From NCBI GenBank assembly GCA_036796255.1, contig DAIRDH010000001.1, positions 1 to 64,000 on the forward strand: 64,000 bases of DNA. The letters run 5' to 3'. The DNA comes from T3Sed10-241 sp036796255. Its GTDB lineage: Bacteria > Bacteroidota > Bacteroidia > Flavobacteriales_D > Cryomorphaceae. The position numbers were made by a program, and so were the translations under genes. Shown here in pieces: positions 45,701 to 54,518 of this stretch. Within the stretch, counting starts at the first letter, position 1; each line of letters begins with the position of its first letter. A model generated the notes under the pieces. That model did no database searches. It saw only the letters and a program-made list of their open reading frames with translations, and had not been told where the DNA came from.

Positions 45701-46588
45701 TCATTTAAACTTGTATGTATAGGTCGTTATCTCAAGGAGTTGCTCGTTTTCTCGCCGCAACAATTCGGCCCGAAGCAGCATGTTTTTTCCTTCGTACACC
45801 AGCTCCTTGTGGTATACCATTTTTTCGTCTTCCCAGCGCTCCTCCACGAGTAAATTTCCCACTTCGTCATACTCATATTCAATGCGATGGGGCTGATTTC
45901 CATAAGTTACTTCTACAGATGCCACCCAACCATGGCTGTTGTAGGTGTAATGCTCTTCATATCGATCGCTGGTCATCACATAGCTCCTCAGGTAGCGCAC
46001 GAGATATTCGTTGTTGTCGTAATAGCGAATTTCTTTTTGGTAAGGGCGTCCAGAGCTGTTGTGCAAGGTGGTGTGCAGTTGATTTTCGTATCGCTTGTGG
46101 GTGTAGGTTTCCTTATTGATTTTGGTTGATTCAGCAGCAAATTCGAGCTGGGTCTTGCTGCGCCAGGGTGCCACGCGGGCGTAGCGTCGCTCGGTAGGCC
46201 TGCCTTGGCCATCATAGGCATAGCAATAACTGTACATGCCTGCGGCATCATTTTTCACTTCGCATTCAAGTCGTCTCCCGACAAATTGGTAGGCTGTGAT
46301 AGCTGTGTCACGTTGTCGGGTATTTAGTATGGCCGTAAGTTCACCCTCGCCTTTGTCATTAAACTGGTATACCATTTCCCGGTGCGTTTTGCGGATGCGG
46401 TCACCGTCTTTTTTGATTTCCATCACCGCCCTGATTTCGCTGATGCCATTCGAGAGAATAAATTCAGGATTGAATTGTGGCACGTGCGTAAATCCCATAC
46501 CCTCAGGTTGATTGAGTAGTTGAGCCTTTGAGGCAAACGGGATTAAACTGATGAGGATGAATATACAGCGGTAGATCAATGCAGGCAA
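45701..46588 (-). CDS. secreted YD-repeat-like protein, function unknown
   Basis: A 295-residue protein with signal peptide (cleavage near SKAQ, residue 22). The mature region is rich in Tyr, Arg and Asp and contains repeats like YAYDGQGRPTERRY, IRYYDNNEYLVRYLR, YTYNSHGWVASV and YEYDEVGNLLVEERW. These recall the YD (RHS) repeat of beta-hairpins, but only about five units are present and there is no RHS core or toxin tip. No ATG begins the frame: TTG at 46588 or 46579 must serve. It lies between a LEA-like lipoprotein gene and the S46 peptidase. Function is unknown. Confidence 0.7.
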   Translation of the reverse strand: MPALIYRCIFILISLIPFASKAQLLNQPEGMGFTHVPQFNPEFILSNGISEIRAVMEIKKDGDRIRKTHREMVYQFNDKGEGELTAILNTRQRDTAITAYQFVGRRLECEVKNDAAGMYSYCYAYDGQGRPTERRYARVAPWRSKTQLEFAAESTKINKETYTHKRYENQLHTTLHNSSGRPYQKEIRYYDNNEYLVRYLRSYVMTSDRYEEHYTYNSHGWVASVEVTYGNQPHRIEYEYDEVGNLLVEERWEDEKMVYHKELVYEGKNMLLRAELLRRENEQLLEITTYTYKFK

Positions 46589-46647
46589 TTAGTTTTGTTC
46601 AAAGCAATTCAAGCAAAGTCGGGTTGACTTCACAAATAGTTATAGGT

Positions 46648-47115
46648 TTAAAATTTGGCTTCGTGGCTGTAATCGAAATCGAATTTATGTGCAATGATAA
46701 AAGTTTTGGCGCGCAAAACACCTGCTGCGCGCAAGTCTACTTTGCGCTTGAGCCCTGCGCTAATGATGACCGGTAGCATGGCGAGGCTGCCCTCATCAAA
46801 ATCCGTGCGCACACTTGCGTCAATAGTTCCCTTATAATTTGAGGGTACCGTCACATTGCTGAGCAATTTGGCTTTTCCAGCGTGCTTGCCACCCAGGTAG
46901 AGATCTGCATCAGTACCGGTAATTTTGATTCGGTAACCATTGGGGTTTTCTACCCACAAAGTGGCCGTGAAGGAAATGCCATTCTTGTCGAGATTGTCGA
47001 TTTTCACATTACGTACATCCTTGACCTCTACATTGCTGTAGGTGCATGAGCCCATGGTAAGGGCAGTTGCCAGAAGTAAAAATATGAAAAGCCTACTTTG
47101 CCGAAAGGGCAGCAA
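46648..47115 (-). CDS. LEA14-like lipoprotein
   Basis: A 155-residue protein if started at TTG 47115, which gives a lipoprotein signal (MLPFRQSRLFIFLLLATALT, then MGSC with Cys24). The mature part resembles a LEA type 2/LEA14 domain: VEVKDVRNVKIDNL, then FTATLWVENPNGYRIKITGTD, VPSNYKGTID. Such immunoglobulin-like domains occur in desiccation-related and lipid-binding envelope proteins. The gene overlaps the 3' end of the dipeptidase by 23 bp; an ATG at 47181 would overlap by 89 bp and bury the signal peptide, so it is less likely. Role here unknown. Confidence 0.75.
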   Translation of the reverse strand: MLPFRQSRLFIFLLLATALTMGSCTYSNVEVKDVRNVKIDNLDKNGISFTATLWVENPNGYRIKITGTDADLYLGGKHAGKAKLLSNVTVPSNYKGTIDASVRTDFDEGSLAMLPVIISAGLKRKVDLRAAGVLRAKTFIIAHKFDFDYSHEAKF

Positions 47116-48499
47116 GATGCTTGAAAAACAACGGAATGGTTTCAATGCCTTTGTAGTAGTTAAATAGTCCGTAGTTCTCATTGGGCGAGTGTATCTTGTT
47201 GCTGTCGAGACCAAAGCCCATAAGTATAGTTTTCAAACCGAGCACCTCTTCAAATAGCGCTACAATTGGAATAGATCCGCCCCCGCGCATTGGAATGGGC
47301 TTCTTGCCAAAGGCCTCTTCCATGGCCATACTCGCGGCCTGAAATGCCAGTGAATCAATCGGGGTTACCGCTGGCTCGCCCCCGTGATGCGGAGTTACCT
47401 TCACTTTAACATAGTCTGGAGCGATGCTTTCGAAGTGCTTGCGAAACAGCTCCGTGATTTCTTCTGAGGTTTGATGTGGCACCAGTCTCATCGATATTTT
47501 AGCGTAAGCCTTCGAAGGCAATACTGTTTTGGCACCGGGTTGCGTATATCCTCCCCAGATGCCATTCACATCCAGGGTGGGGCGTATGCTGGTGCGCTCG
47601 AGGGTGGTATAACCCTTCTCGCCTTTCACATCGGCTATGCCGAGATCTTCTTTGTATTCATCGAGATCGAATGGCGCCATATTCATGGCCTTGCGTTCCG
47701 CATCACTTACTACCGCTACTTTATCGTAAAAGCCGGGAATCGTGATGCGCCCATCTTCGTCAGTGAGCGAGGCGATCATTTTCGCGAGGGTGTTAATGGG
47801 ATTGGCTACTGCACCGCCATAGATCCCGCTGTGCAAGTCGCGGTTTGGACCAGTGACTTCCACTTCCATGTAGCTGAGTCCACGCAAGCCCACAGTGAGG
47901 CTTGGATTCTCGTTGGAAAGCATAGCGGTATCAGATACCAATACAACGTCGGCGGCAAGTTTTTCCTTATTGGCGGCTATGAAAGGCCCCAGGCTATCAG
48001 AACCCGTTTCCTCCTCACCTTCGATCATGAACTTTACGTTGCAGGTCAGTGTATCGGTTTCCATCATCGCTTCGAAGGCCTTGATGTGCATGTACATCTG
48101 TCCTTTGTCGTCAGCTGCTCCACGGGCGATGATCAAACCGTCCTTGATCTGCGGTTCGAATGGGGGTGAATCCCATAGCTCGAGCGGGTCGGCAGGCTGA
48201 ACATCATAATGACCATATACCAGTACTGTCGGCAACTCAGGGGCAATTATTTTCTCACCATACACAATAGGATACCCTCCCGTTTCGCATATTTCTACCT
48301 TATCAGCACCTGCTTCAATCAGGCGCTCCTTGATAAATTCAGCCGCTTTGAGTACATCCTGCTTAAAACCCGGATCAGTGCTTACCGAGGGGATTTTTAA
48401 GAGGTCAACGAGTTCGTTTAAGAATTTACCCTTATTCTTTTCGATATAAGCAGCACTATCAATACGGTTTTCAGTAAGGTTGTCCATATTTATGTTCAT
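47093..48499 (-). CDS. M20-family dipeptidase
   Basis: A 468-residue cytoplasmic metallopeptidase of the M20/M25 group, a CNDP/PepV-like dipeptidase. Metal-binding motifs are YGHYDVQP (His, about residue 92), ARGAADDKGQ (bridging Asp), EGEEETGS (catalytic Glu pair) and the dimerisation domain start TVGLRGLSYMEVEV; the C-terminal ligand His lies in the region GLDSNKIHSPNENY. No signal peptide. It probably splits dipeptides such as those released by the DPP7-like enzyme three genes downstream. ATG at 48499 or 48487. Confidence 0.93.
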   Translation of the reverse strand: MNINMDNLTENRIDSAAYIEKNKGKFLNELVDLLKIPSVSTDPGFKQDVLKAAEFIKERLIEAGADKVEICETGGYPIVYGEKIIAPELPTVLVYGHYDVQPADPLELWDSPPFEPQIKDGLIIARGAADDKGQMYMHIKAFEAMMETDTLTCNVKFMIEGEEETGSDSLGPFIAANKEKLAADVVLVSDTAMLSNENPSLTVGLRGLSYMEVEVTGPNRDLHSGIYGGAVANPINTLAKMIASLTDEDGRITIPGFYDKVAVVSDAERKAMNMAPFDLDEYKEDLGIADVKGEKGYTTLERTSIRPTLDVNGIWGGYTQPGAKTVLPSKAYAKISMRLVPHQTSEEITELFRKHFESIAPDYVKVKVTPHHGGEPAVTPIDSLAFQAASMAMEEAFGKKPIPMRGGGSIPIVALFEEVLGLKTILMGFGLDSNKIHSPNENYGLFNYYKGIETIPLFFKHLAALSAK

Positions 48500-48514
48500 T
48501 TAGCGATAAGAGGC

Positions 48515-48522
48515 CAAAGATA
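48515..48522 (-). promoter_or_regulatory. -7 promoter element of the dipeptidase operon
   Basis: TATCTTTG on the minus strand matches TAnnTTTG and lies 15 bases before the ATG at 48499. Confidence 0.6.
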
Positions 48523-48543
48523 GGAATTTATCGCGCGACCTTG

Positions 48544-48577
48544 TTTTTTGGCAATTGAGGTTTAAAAATTATCTTTG
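48544..48577 (+). promoter_or_regulatory. promoter of the first choice-of-anchor-L gene
   Basis: TTTTTTG (48544-48550) is separated by 19 bases from TATCTTTG (48570-48577). This is the best match in the window to the full Bacteroidota promoter TTTG-N(17-23)-TAnnTTTG. It is divergent to the dipeptidase promoter and gives a leader of about 85 bases. Confidence 0.72.
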
Positions 48578-48667
48578 GACATTACATTGACTTGGCATAA
48601 GCAACTTTTGAAGTCCAGGGCCGTCACCTTAACGCAAACCGAAATTTGATTGATCATTCACCAAATC

Positions 48668-51364
48668 ATGCAACACTTGAAGTTTCCTAAGGTCTTACAC
48701 ATTTCAGCGCTATTTTCTTGCCTTACACTTGTGTCATATGCTCAAATTGAAGTAAATGTGGCAGATACCTTGACTCCTGAGCAATTGGTTCAAGAAGTAC
48801 TTCTCGGTGCAGGGGTCTCTGTATCCAATATAACTTGCAACGGCCAGCCAGGAGACATTTTTAATAACCAATTGGGTAAATTCTACGGAACAAGCGATGT
48901 AATCCCTTTTTCTGAAGCGCTGGTTATGGGTTCGGGATTGGCGTTTTCAATAGTCGATCAAACTGTTTTTGAGCCCCTAACCAATCCTGTACAGCAAGAT
49001 CCCGACCTTGTTGCACTCGCAGGGTTGAATATAAATGACGCTGTGATTCTTGAATTTGATTTCATTCCAACTGGCGATTCATTGCAGTTTGGGTATGTCT
49101 TTGGCTCTCGGGAATATCCCAACTTCACATGCAGCAATTTTAATGACGTGTTTGGCTTTTTTATCAGCGGTCCAGGAATAAATGGCCCATTTACAAACAA
49201 CGCCATCAATATTGCCCTTATTCCAGGCACCGATACACCTGTTGGAGTGAATACAGTCAATCAGGGATTTCCTTCCGGAGGAAATGCCGGTCCTTGTCTT
49301 GCGGCCAATCCCAATTTTGTAGCAGACAGTATTTATTATGTAAATAACAACCCACCCAATCCTCTTGATGTTAACGTGCCAGGAATGACGGTGCAGCTTA
49401 CAGCCTTTGCAGAAGTGATATGTGGTGAAGAATACCACATTAAGCTCGCCATTGGTGACGCGTCTGATATCGCCCTCGATTCTTTTGTATGGCTCGAAGC
49501 GGGTTCATTCAAATCAAACAGTGCCGTGGAAGTAAGCCTGGATATTCCAGTAGGTATTAATGACTCCACCTTATACCGCGGATGCGGAGAAGCTTCACTG
49601 AAGTTTGCCCGACCTGTAGCTTCTCAGGGTTTTGAGGAAGTGGCTTTTCTTGAAATCTCGGGAACAGCTACAAATGGTATCGACATCGTGCCTGCGGTTC
49701 CTGATAGTATCGTATTTGCTCCAGGGGTTGATACGGTGGCTTTTTCATTGAGTGCCCCCTTTTTGGGAACCGCAGTTGGAGAGGAAACCTTTACAATTAC
49801 AATTTCAAATATTGCCTCAGAGTGTGGGGGTCTTGTTCTGACTTCTTCATTCACTTTTTATATCAATGACGCCGACCCTTTGACCCTAGAACCTGGCTAC
49901 AGTTCAGCTTTGGTGGATTGCAATGACGAGGTGCAGTTGATTCCCGAAGTAAGCGGGGGTTACGGGCTTTATAAGTACAATTGGTCCAATGGGGCAACGG
50001 CCGATACAATTACAGTCTCCCCGGGATTCACGACAAATTATTTTCTAACGGTCTCCGATACCTGCAATGCAGGCTCTGTTTCCACCACCTTTCCGGTAGA
50101 GGTACCCGTGTATCCTCCTATAATAGTAACCCTTCCAGATGATATCATCCTGGATGTGTGTGATGTACCTATTTCTGTGCTTGGTGAAGCCACAGGTGGT
50201 TTTGGAAACTACACGTACACATGGCGCGATATGACCACCAATCAAATTATTGGCAATGCACAGTTATTGCAGCACATAGTAGAAGCCACCACCACAATAA
50301 GGCTGGTAGTAACCGACGATTGCGGGGCTACAGGCTTTCAAGACATTGATGTAACTGTGCCTCCGGTTGATGTCACTGTATTCCTTCCAGATATGTTTAC
50401 CGCCAGCAATTGTCTCGACGACATTTTGATGCCTGCCATTTCAGAAGGGGGTATTGGCAATATCCTTTACACCTGGTTTGTGGATGGGGAAGCTGTGGCT
50501 GGCACTGAGGCCCAATTTTTTTCCTACAATCCTGCCATGGGTCAGAATGTGGTGATGCGGGCTGAGGATGAATGTGGCAATTTTGGCATCGATTCTACTT
50601 TCGTTGACTTCAATTTCCCTCCAATTACAGCTATTGCTACTCCTGATACTTCAATATGCAACCGCAGCGACGCGCTGCTCAGGGTACAAGGATTTGGAGG
50701 TACAGACTTCCTGCGATACCAATGGCTTCAAAGTGGCGAAACCACCGATACCTTGCGGGTAGCCCCAAGGGAAAACACGCGCTATGATTACGTGGTATCT
50801 GATACCTGCGGGGTACAATTTCAGGGTTCAATCCGGGTCGATATCAGAGAAGTGATCGCCGATTTTGAATACGACCCTATTGAATATTATGGCGTGCAAA
50901 TTCGCAACCTTTCAAGGCCCCTCATGGAGTCAACCTATTTCTGGGATTTTGGTGATGGCAACACCAGCACTGCAATTAGTCCAAAGCATTTTTTCAATGG
51001 GACTGACAATTATACCATCACCTTAACCACTACAGACTGGCAAGGTTGTGAAGCTCAATTTTCCAGGACGACAACACCGCCGGTAGAGCTTTTTATACCC
51101 AGCGCCTTTTCACCAAATGGTGATGGTGTCAATGAACTTTGGAGAGTGCAAGGAAGCAATGTAGAGGAGTTCGAAATATGGATTTATGACCGTTGGGGAC
51201 AAGAGGTTTTTCGAACCAAAGACATGAAGCAAGGCTGGGACGGTTCCCATCAGGGAGGTACCCATCACAATAATATGACCCTTTACAACTACTTCATTCG
51301 ATACAAAGGCGAACTGGAGGAAGATGCATTCGAACGTACCGGAAGCATCGTAGTTCTACGCTAA
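48668..51364 (+). CDS. choice-of-anchor-L protein with type B T9SS domain, copy 1
   Basis: An 898-residue secreted protein from the ATG at 48668. The signal peptide ends at SYAQ. An N-terminal choice-of-anchor-L domain (about residues 40-270) shows LTPEQLVQEVLLGAGV, LQFGYVFGSREYPNFTC, FNDVFGFFISGPG and GTDTPVGVNTVNQG. Calx-beta-like and several Ig-like/SprB-type repeats follow (SGGYGLYKYNWSNGATADT, TGGFGNYTYTW, EGGIGNILYTW), then a PKD domain (FWDFGDGNTS). The C-terminal type B sorting domain (SPNGDGVNELW, IYDRWGQEVF, NYFIRYKG) is the gliding-motility-associated form exported by T9SS. Likely a surface or released adhesin-like protein. A paralogue follows. Confidence 0.9.
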   Translation: MQHLKFPKVLHISALFSCLTLVSYAQIEVNVADTLTPEQLVQEVLLGAGVSVSNITCNGQPGDIFNNQLGKFYGTSDVIPFSEALVMGSGLAFSIVDQTVFEPLTNPVQQDPDLVALAGLNINDAVILEFDFIPTGDSLQFGYVFGSREYPNFTCSNFNDVFGFFISGPGINGPFTNNAINIALIPGTDTPVGVNTVNQGFPSGGNAGPCLAANPNFVADSIYYVNNNPPNPLDVNVPGMTVQLTAFAEVICGEEYHIKLAIGDASDIALDSFVWLEAGSFKSNSAVEVSLDIPVGINDSTLYRGCGEASLKFARPVASQGFEEVAFLEISGTATNGIDIVPAVPDSIVFAPGVDTVAFSLSAPFLGTAVGEETFTITISNIASECGGLVLTSSFTFYINDADPLTLEPGYSSALVDCNDEVQLIPEVSGGYGLYKYNWSNGATADTITVSPGFTTNYFLTVSDTCNAGSVSTTFPVEVPVYPPIIVTLPDDIILDVCDVPISVLGEATGGFGNYTYTWRDMTTNQIIGNAQLLQHIVEATTTIRLVVTDDCGATGFQDIDVTVPPVDVTVFLPDMFTASNCLDDILMPAISEGGIGNILYTWFVDGEAVAGTEAQFFSYNPAMGQNVVMRAEDECGNFGIDSTFVDFNFPPITAIATPDTSICNRSDALLRVQGFGGTDFLRYQWLQSGETTDTLRVAPRENTRYDYVVSDTCGVQFQGSIRVDIREVIADFEYDPIEYYGVQIRNLSRPLMESTYFWDFGDGNTSTAISPKHFFNGTDNYTITLTTTDWQGCEAQFSRTTTPPVELFIPSAFSPNGDGVNELWRVQGSNVEEFEIWIYDRWGQEVFRTKDMKQGWDGSHQGGTHHNNMTLYNYFIRYKGELEEDAFERTGSIVVLR

Positions 51365-51368
51365 TTCT

Positions 51369-51376
51369 TACTTTTG
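51369..51376 (+). promoter_or_regulatory. -7 promoter element of the second choice-of-anchor-L gene
   Basis: TACTTTTG matches TAnnTTTG and sits in the 34-bp spacer, 22 bases before the ATG at 51399. The second copy can therefore be transcribed separately. Confidence 0.5.
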
Positions 51377-51398
51377 AACTGAAATTAACCTTAAGACT

Positions 51399-53558
51399 AT
51401 GAAATTTTCACAATTGCTGTCCAGTATCCTTGTATGTGCCAGTTTTTGCTTCGCAACTGCGGCTACAGCCCAAATTACTGTTGACAATTCACTTACTATT
51501 GAAGAATTGGTGAACGATGTGCTTTTGGGAGAGGGGGTAGTCGTTACTAACATTACATATAATGGGCTTCCAGGCAACACGGTTTCCTTGCATAATGGAG
51601 TTTTTGATGCCACCGCGAGTGACTTCGAAATTCCAGAAGGAGTTGTGATGGCGACTACAAGCGCCGACATCATTATTCCTGGCAGTGCACCCTTTCAGAC
51701 TGAAGATTATCCAAATGATCCTGACTTATTGGCAATAGCGGGTCCGGCGGTAAACGAGCTAAACAACTGTGCAGTCATTGAATTTGATTTTACTGTGGAA
51801 TCCGATTCGGTAGTTTTTGATTACATTTTTGCCAGTGCAGAGTACACAATGTTTACATGCACAGGTTTTAACGATGTGTTTGGTTTCTTCTTGAGCGGTC
51901 CAGGCATTGAAGGTGGACAAGGATTAACCAATGACGCGGTTAATATTGCTGTTGTTCCTGGCACGAATATTCCTGTAGGTATCAATTCAATCAATTCGGG
52001 TTCAGGTGGTAATCCGCAAGATTGCCTTGATGTCAATCCAAACTATGTAGAAGACAGTCAGTATTTCGTGAACAATCAATCAGGTACGGGAACAATTTCG
52101 ACTGCTTTAAATGGTCATACAACAGTGCTCACCGCGCGTTCTCCTATAGAATGTGGAGGACTTTATCATATAAAATTGGCCATTGGTAATGCGAATGATC
52201 CTAGTTACCAATCAGCAGTGTTCTTGCAGAAAGGTTCTTTTTCGGCCGCCGGTGAAGTATTTGTATCAGTAGTCCCTTCACTTCCCGGTGTTGATTTAAC
52301 GGGTACCGGTTTTGAAACCGTTGTTGTTGCAGGTTGCTTTGCTCCGCTTATCGAGCTGGTGAGGCCAGAGGCAGCCCCTCTTGGATTGATCAATGTATCG
52401 TACGGTGGTACTGCGATTGAAGGTGTGGATTTTCTCCTTGGAGAAAACGACACGCTGTTTTCATTTGTTGAAGGCGTTGANNNNNNNNNNNNNNNNNNNN
52501 NNNNNNNNNNNNNNNNNNNNNNNNNNNNNNNNNNNNNNNNNNNNNNNNNNNNNNNNNNNNNNNNNNNNNNNNNNNNNNNNTTTGGCGAAAGCATCCTTGC
52601 TCCGGTGCCACCTGATGAACAGTGGTTTGTCGTTGAGATCCTGGATCAATGCGAGTTTGGATCCATTTTCGATAGCGTCCTGGTGGTCAATAATATTCCC
52701 GATCCACTTACAGTGAATCTACCCGAAACTGCTGAGCCACTGTGCCCCACAATGCCTGTAAACATCGTTTCAGAAGTACAGGATGGCAACGGCGATTACA
52801 TTTATTTCTGGAGTACCCAGGCACCCAACCCAAGTACTGAAGACAATATTATTGTCACTTTTCCTTCTTCCGAAACAGTCTATCTCACCGTGCAAGATAG
52901 TTGTGGTACCCGTGTTACCGACAGTGTATTTGTGAGCTACCCGGAGTATGATGACCTACAGCTTGACGTGGTCATTGAAAAACGCACATGTCCCGAGACA
53001 CCGCTTGCATTTGAGGTTACTGCCTCTGGCGGAGCCGGCAATTACTTATACTTCTGGGGCGAGGAAGACGATCTTGGCAGCTTTGAATCGGCCAATGCAG
53101 CCAGAACCCTTTACACCACAGAACCAGGATTCAATTTTATTGAACTTAGGGTCCAGGATCAATGTTTTGGATTGGTCAACAACGCATTTCTTATGCCTTA
53201 CATAAGCATTCGGGAAGAGTTTGATACCTTGAAAACCATCGATCTGCGAAAAATTCCCAACGTGATTACGCCAAATGGTGACCGCTTCAACGATTACTTT
53301 GCCGTGCCCGGATTGGATATTTTTGAAGGTACAGGCTATCAGGTATGGAACAGGTGGGGCAACGAGATTTTTGTATCGAACGACTACCGCATCGGGCAGC
53401 CACCTGCCGAAAATGCGGGAGTACCATCAGGAGCTTTTGACGGTGCAGGCAGTGAAGATGGTTCTTACTTCTATGTGCTCAATGTGAATGGCGGCGAATG
53501 CGTGAAGTCGGGATACATCCAAATTCTGGGGAGCGACGGTCCGCAGGCAGGTAGATAA
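51399..53558 (+). CDS. choice-of-anchor-L protein with type B T9SS domain, copy 2 (gapped)
   Basis: A secreted protein, 719 codons as assembled, including 34 unknown residues from a 100-N gap (52481-52580). The signal peptide ends at ATAQ. The choice-of-anchor-L domain (LTIEELVNDVLLGEGV, FDYIFASAEYTMFTC, FNDVFGFFLSGPG) is followed by Ig-like repeats (GGAGNYLYFWGE) and a type B sorting domain (ITPNGDRFNDYF, VWNRWGNEIF, SYFYVLNVNGG, KSGYIQIL). It is shorter than copy 1 and lacks the PKD domain. The frame is consistent on both sides of the gap, but the true gap length is unknown and the protein is probably longer. Confidence 0.85.
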   Translation: MKFSQLLSSILVCASFCFATAATAQITVDNSLTIEELVNDVLLGEGVVVTNITYNGLPGNTVSLHNGVFDATASDFEIPEGVVMATTSADIIIPGSAPFQTEDYPNDPDLLAIAGPAVNELNNCAVIEFDFTVESDSVVFDYIFASAEYTMFTCTGFNDVFGFFLSGPGIEGGQGLTNDAVNIAVVPGTNIPVGINSINSGSGGNPQDCLDVNPNYVEDSQYFVNNQSGTGTISTALNGHTTVLTARSPIECGGLYHIKLAIGNANDPSYQSAVFLQKGSFSAAGEVFVSVVPSLPGVDLTGTGFETVVVAGCFAPLIELVRPEAAPLGLINVSYGGTAIEGVDFLLGENDTLFSFVEGVXXXXXXXXXXXXXXXXXXXXXXXXXXXXXXXXXXFGESILAPVPPDEQWFVVEILDQCEFGSIFDSVLVVNNIPDPLTVNLPETAEPLCPTMPVNIVSEVQDGNGDYIYFWSTQAPNPSTEDNIIVTFPSSETVYLTVQDSCGTRVTDSVFVSYPEYDDLQLDVVIEKRTCPETPLAFEVTASGGAGNYLYFWGEEDDLGSFESANAARTLYTTEPGFNFIELRVQDQCFGLVNNAFLMPYISIREEFDTLKTIDLRKIPNVITPNGDRFNDYFAVPGLDIFEGTGYQVWNRWGNEIFVSNDYRIGQPPAENAGVPSGAFDGAGSEDGSYFYVLNVNGGECVKSGYIQILGSDGPQAGR
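52481..52580. other. assembly gap of 100 N
   Basis: Exactly 100 N, the usual placeholder for a scaffold gap of unknown size, lie inside the second choice-of-anchor-L gene. By comparison with copy 1, about 85 residues are expected between the flanking blocks, so the missing DNA is probably near 250 bp. Confidence 0.95.
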
Positions 53559-53564
53559 TGCAGG

Positions 53565-54518
53565 CTAGAGTGGAAAACGAACTGTAAAAATGGTTCCTTT
53601 CGGGTGGTTGTTTGTCACACTGACCAGCGCACCATGCAGATCAGCCAACTGCTTGACGATATACAAACCTAAACCCGTGCCTTTTCTGGTGCGGGTTTCT
53701 TCGTTTCCCATGCGGTAGAATTTTTCAAATATGCGCTCCTTCTGCCCAGAAGGGATGCCAGGCCCTTGGTCGGCAACGCTGAGTATGATGTGCTTTCCAT
53801 CGTGCCGCAGTGATACCCTTACTGCTTCGTTGCCAGCATATTTCACGGCATTTTCTACAAGGTTAACAAGAATGGATTCATAGGCGCTGCTGTCTAAATT
53901 GCTCTCAAGACCGTCTTCTACCTCACATTCCAGTTGGACTGAACCCGATATGGCTTTCAAAATACCATTGCATATTCGGTTCGTGTCATCTGACAGGTTG
54001 ATGCGTTCCTTTTGAATGACTTCTTGGCCGCTTTCAATCCGTGTGGCCAGCAGCACATTGTCAATAAGGTTATGCAACCGTTCCGTATTTTCAATCGCTG
54101 AGCGCTGCAAGGGCAAGCGCTGGTCGGCTTGCAAATCCTGCCGCTTTTCCATGGTTTGCAGGCAGAGCTTTATGGCAGCCAGTGGAGTTTTGAGCTCATG
54201 GGTGATAGAGAGTAGAAAGTTACGTTGCTGCTTTACCAGCGAAATGTCTTTGCGAATGGTGCGCTGCATGATATAAATACCGGTAAGGAGAAAAATAAGA
54301 AATACTGAACCTTCACCGGCAATCATCAGTACTTTGATCCGCACAGTTTCACTGCCACCAGTGCTGTAATATTTTGTATTGAGATCAATAAGAAGGTAGG
54401 CCCACCATGAAAATTGCAGGAGGATGTATGCTGTAAGCAGGTAGAAGAGCATTGACAGGCGCCGCTCACCTTTTGATTGTTGGCCACCCACTTTAATATG
54501 CTCCTCTATGTGCGCCAT
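53565..54518 (-). CDS. sensor histidine kinase
   Basis: A 317-residue membrane-bound histidine kinase. Two membrane segments (about residues 22-44 and 62-84) enclose a very short periplasmic loop of about 17 residues. The dimerisation domain has the phospho-accepting His107 in LSITHELKTPLAAIK. The ATPase domain has the N-box LVNLVENAVKYAG, G1 DQGPGIPSGQ, F-box FEKFYRMG and G2 GTGLGLYIVKQL. With so small a sensor loop it may sense the membrane or a partner protein. No response regulator gene is adjacent; instead its start codon abuts the stop of a small secreted-protein gene at 54519. Confidence 0.92.
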   Translation of the reverse strand: MAHIEEHIKVGGQQSKGERRLSMLFYLLTAYILLQFSWWAYLLIDLNTKYYSTGGSETVRIKVLMIAGEGSVFLIFLLTGIYIMQRTIRKDISLVKQQRNFLLSITHELKTPLAAIKLCLQTMEKRQDLQADQRLPLQRSAIENTERLHNLIDNVLLATRIESGQEVIQKERINLSDDTNRICNGILKAISGSVQLECEVEDGLESNLDSSAYESILVNLVENAVKYAGNEAVRVSLRHDGKHIILSVADQGPGIPSGQKERIFEKFYRMGNEETRTRKGTGLGLYIVKQLADLHGALVSVTNNHPKGTIFTVRFPL

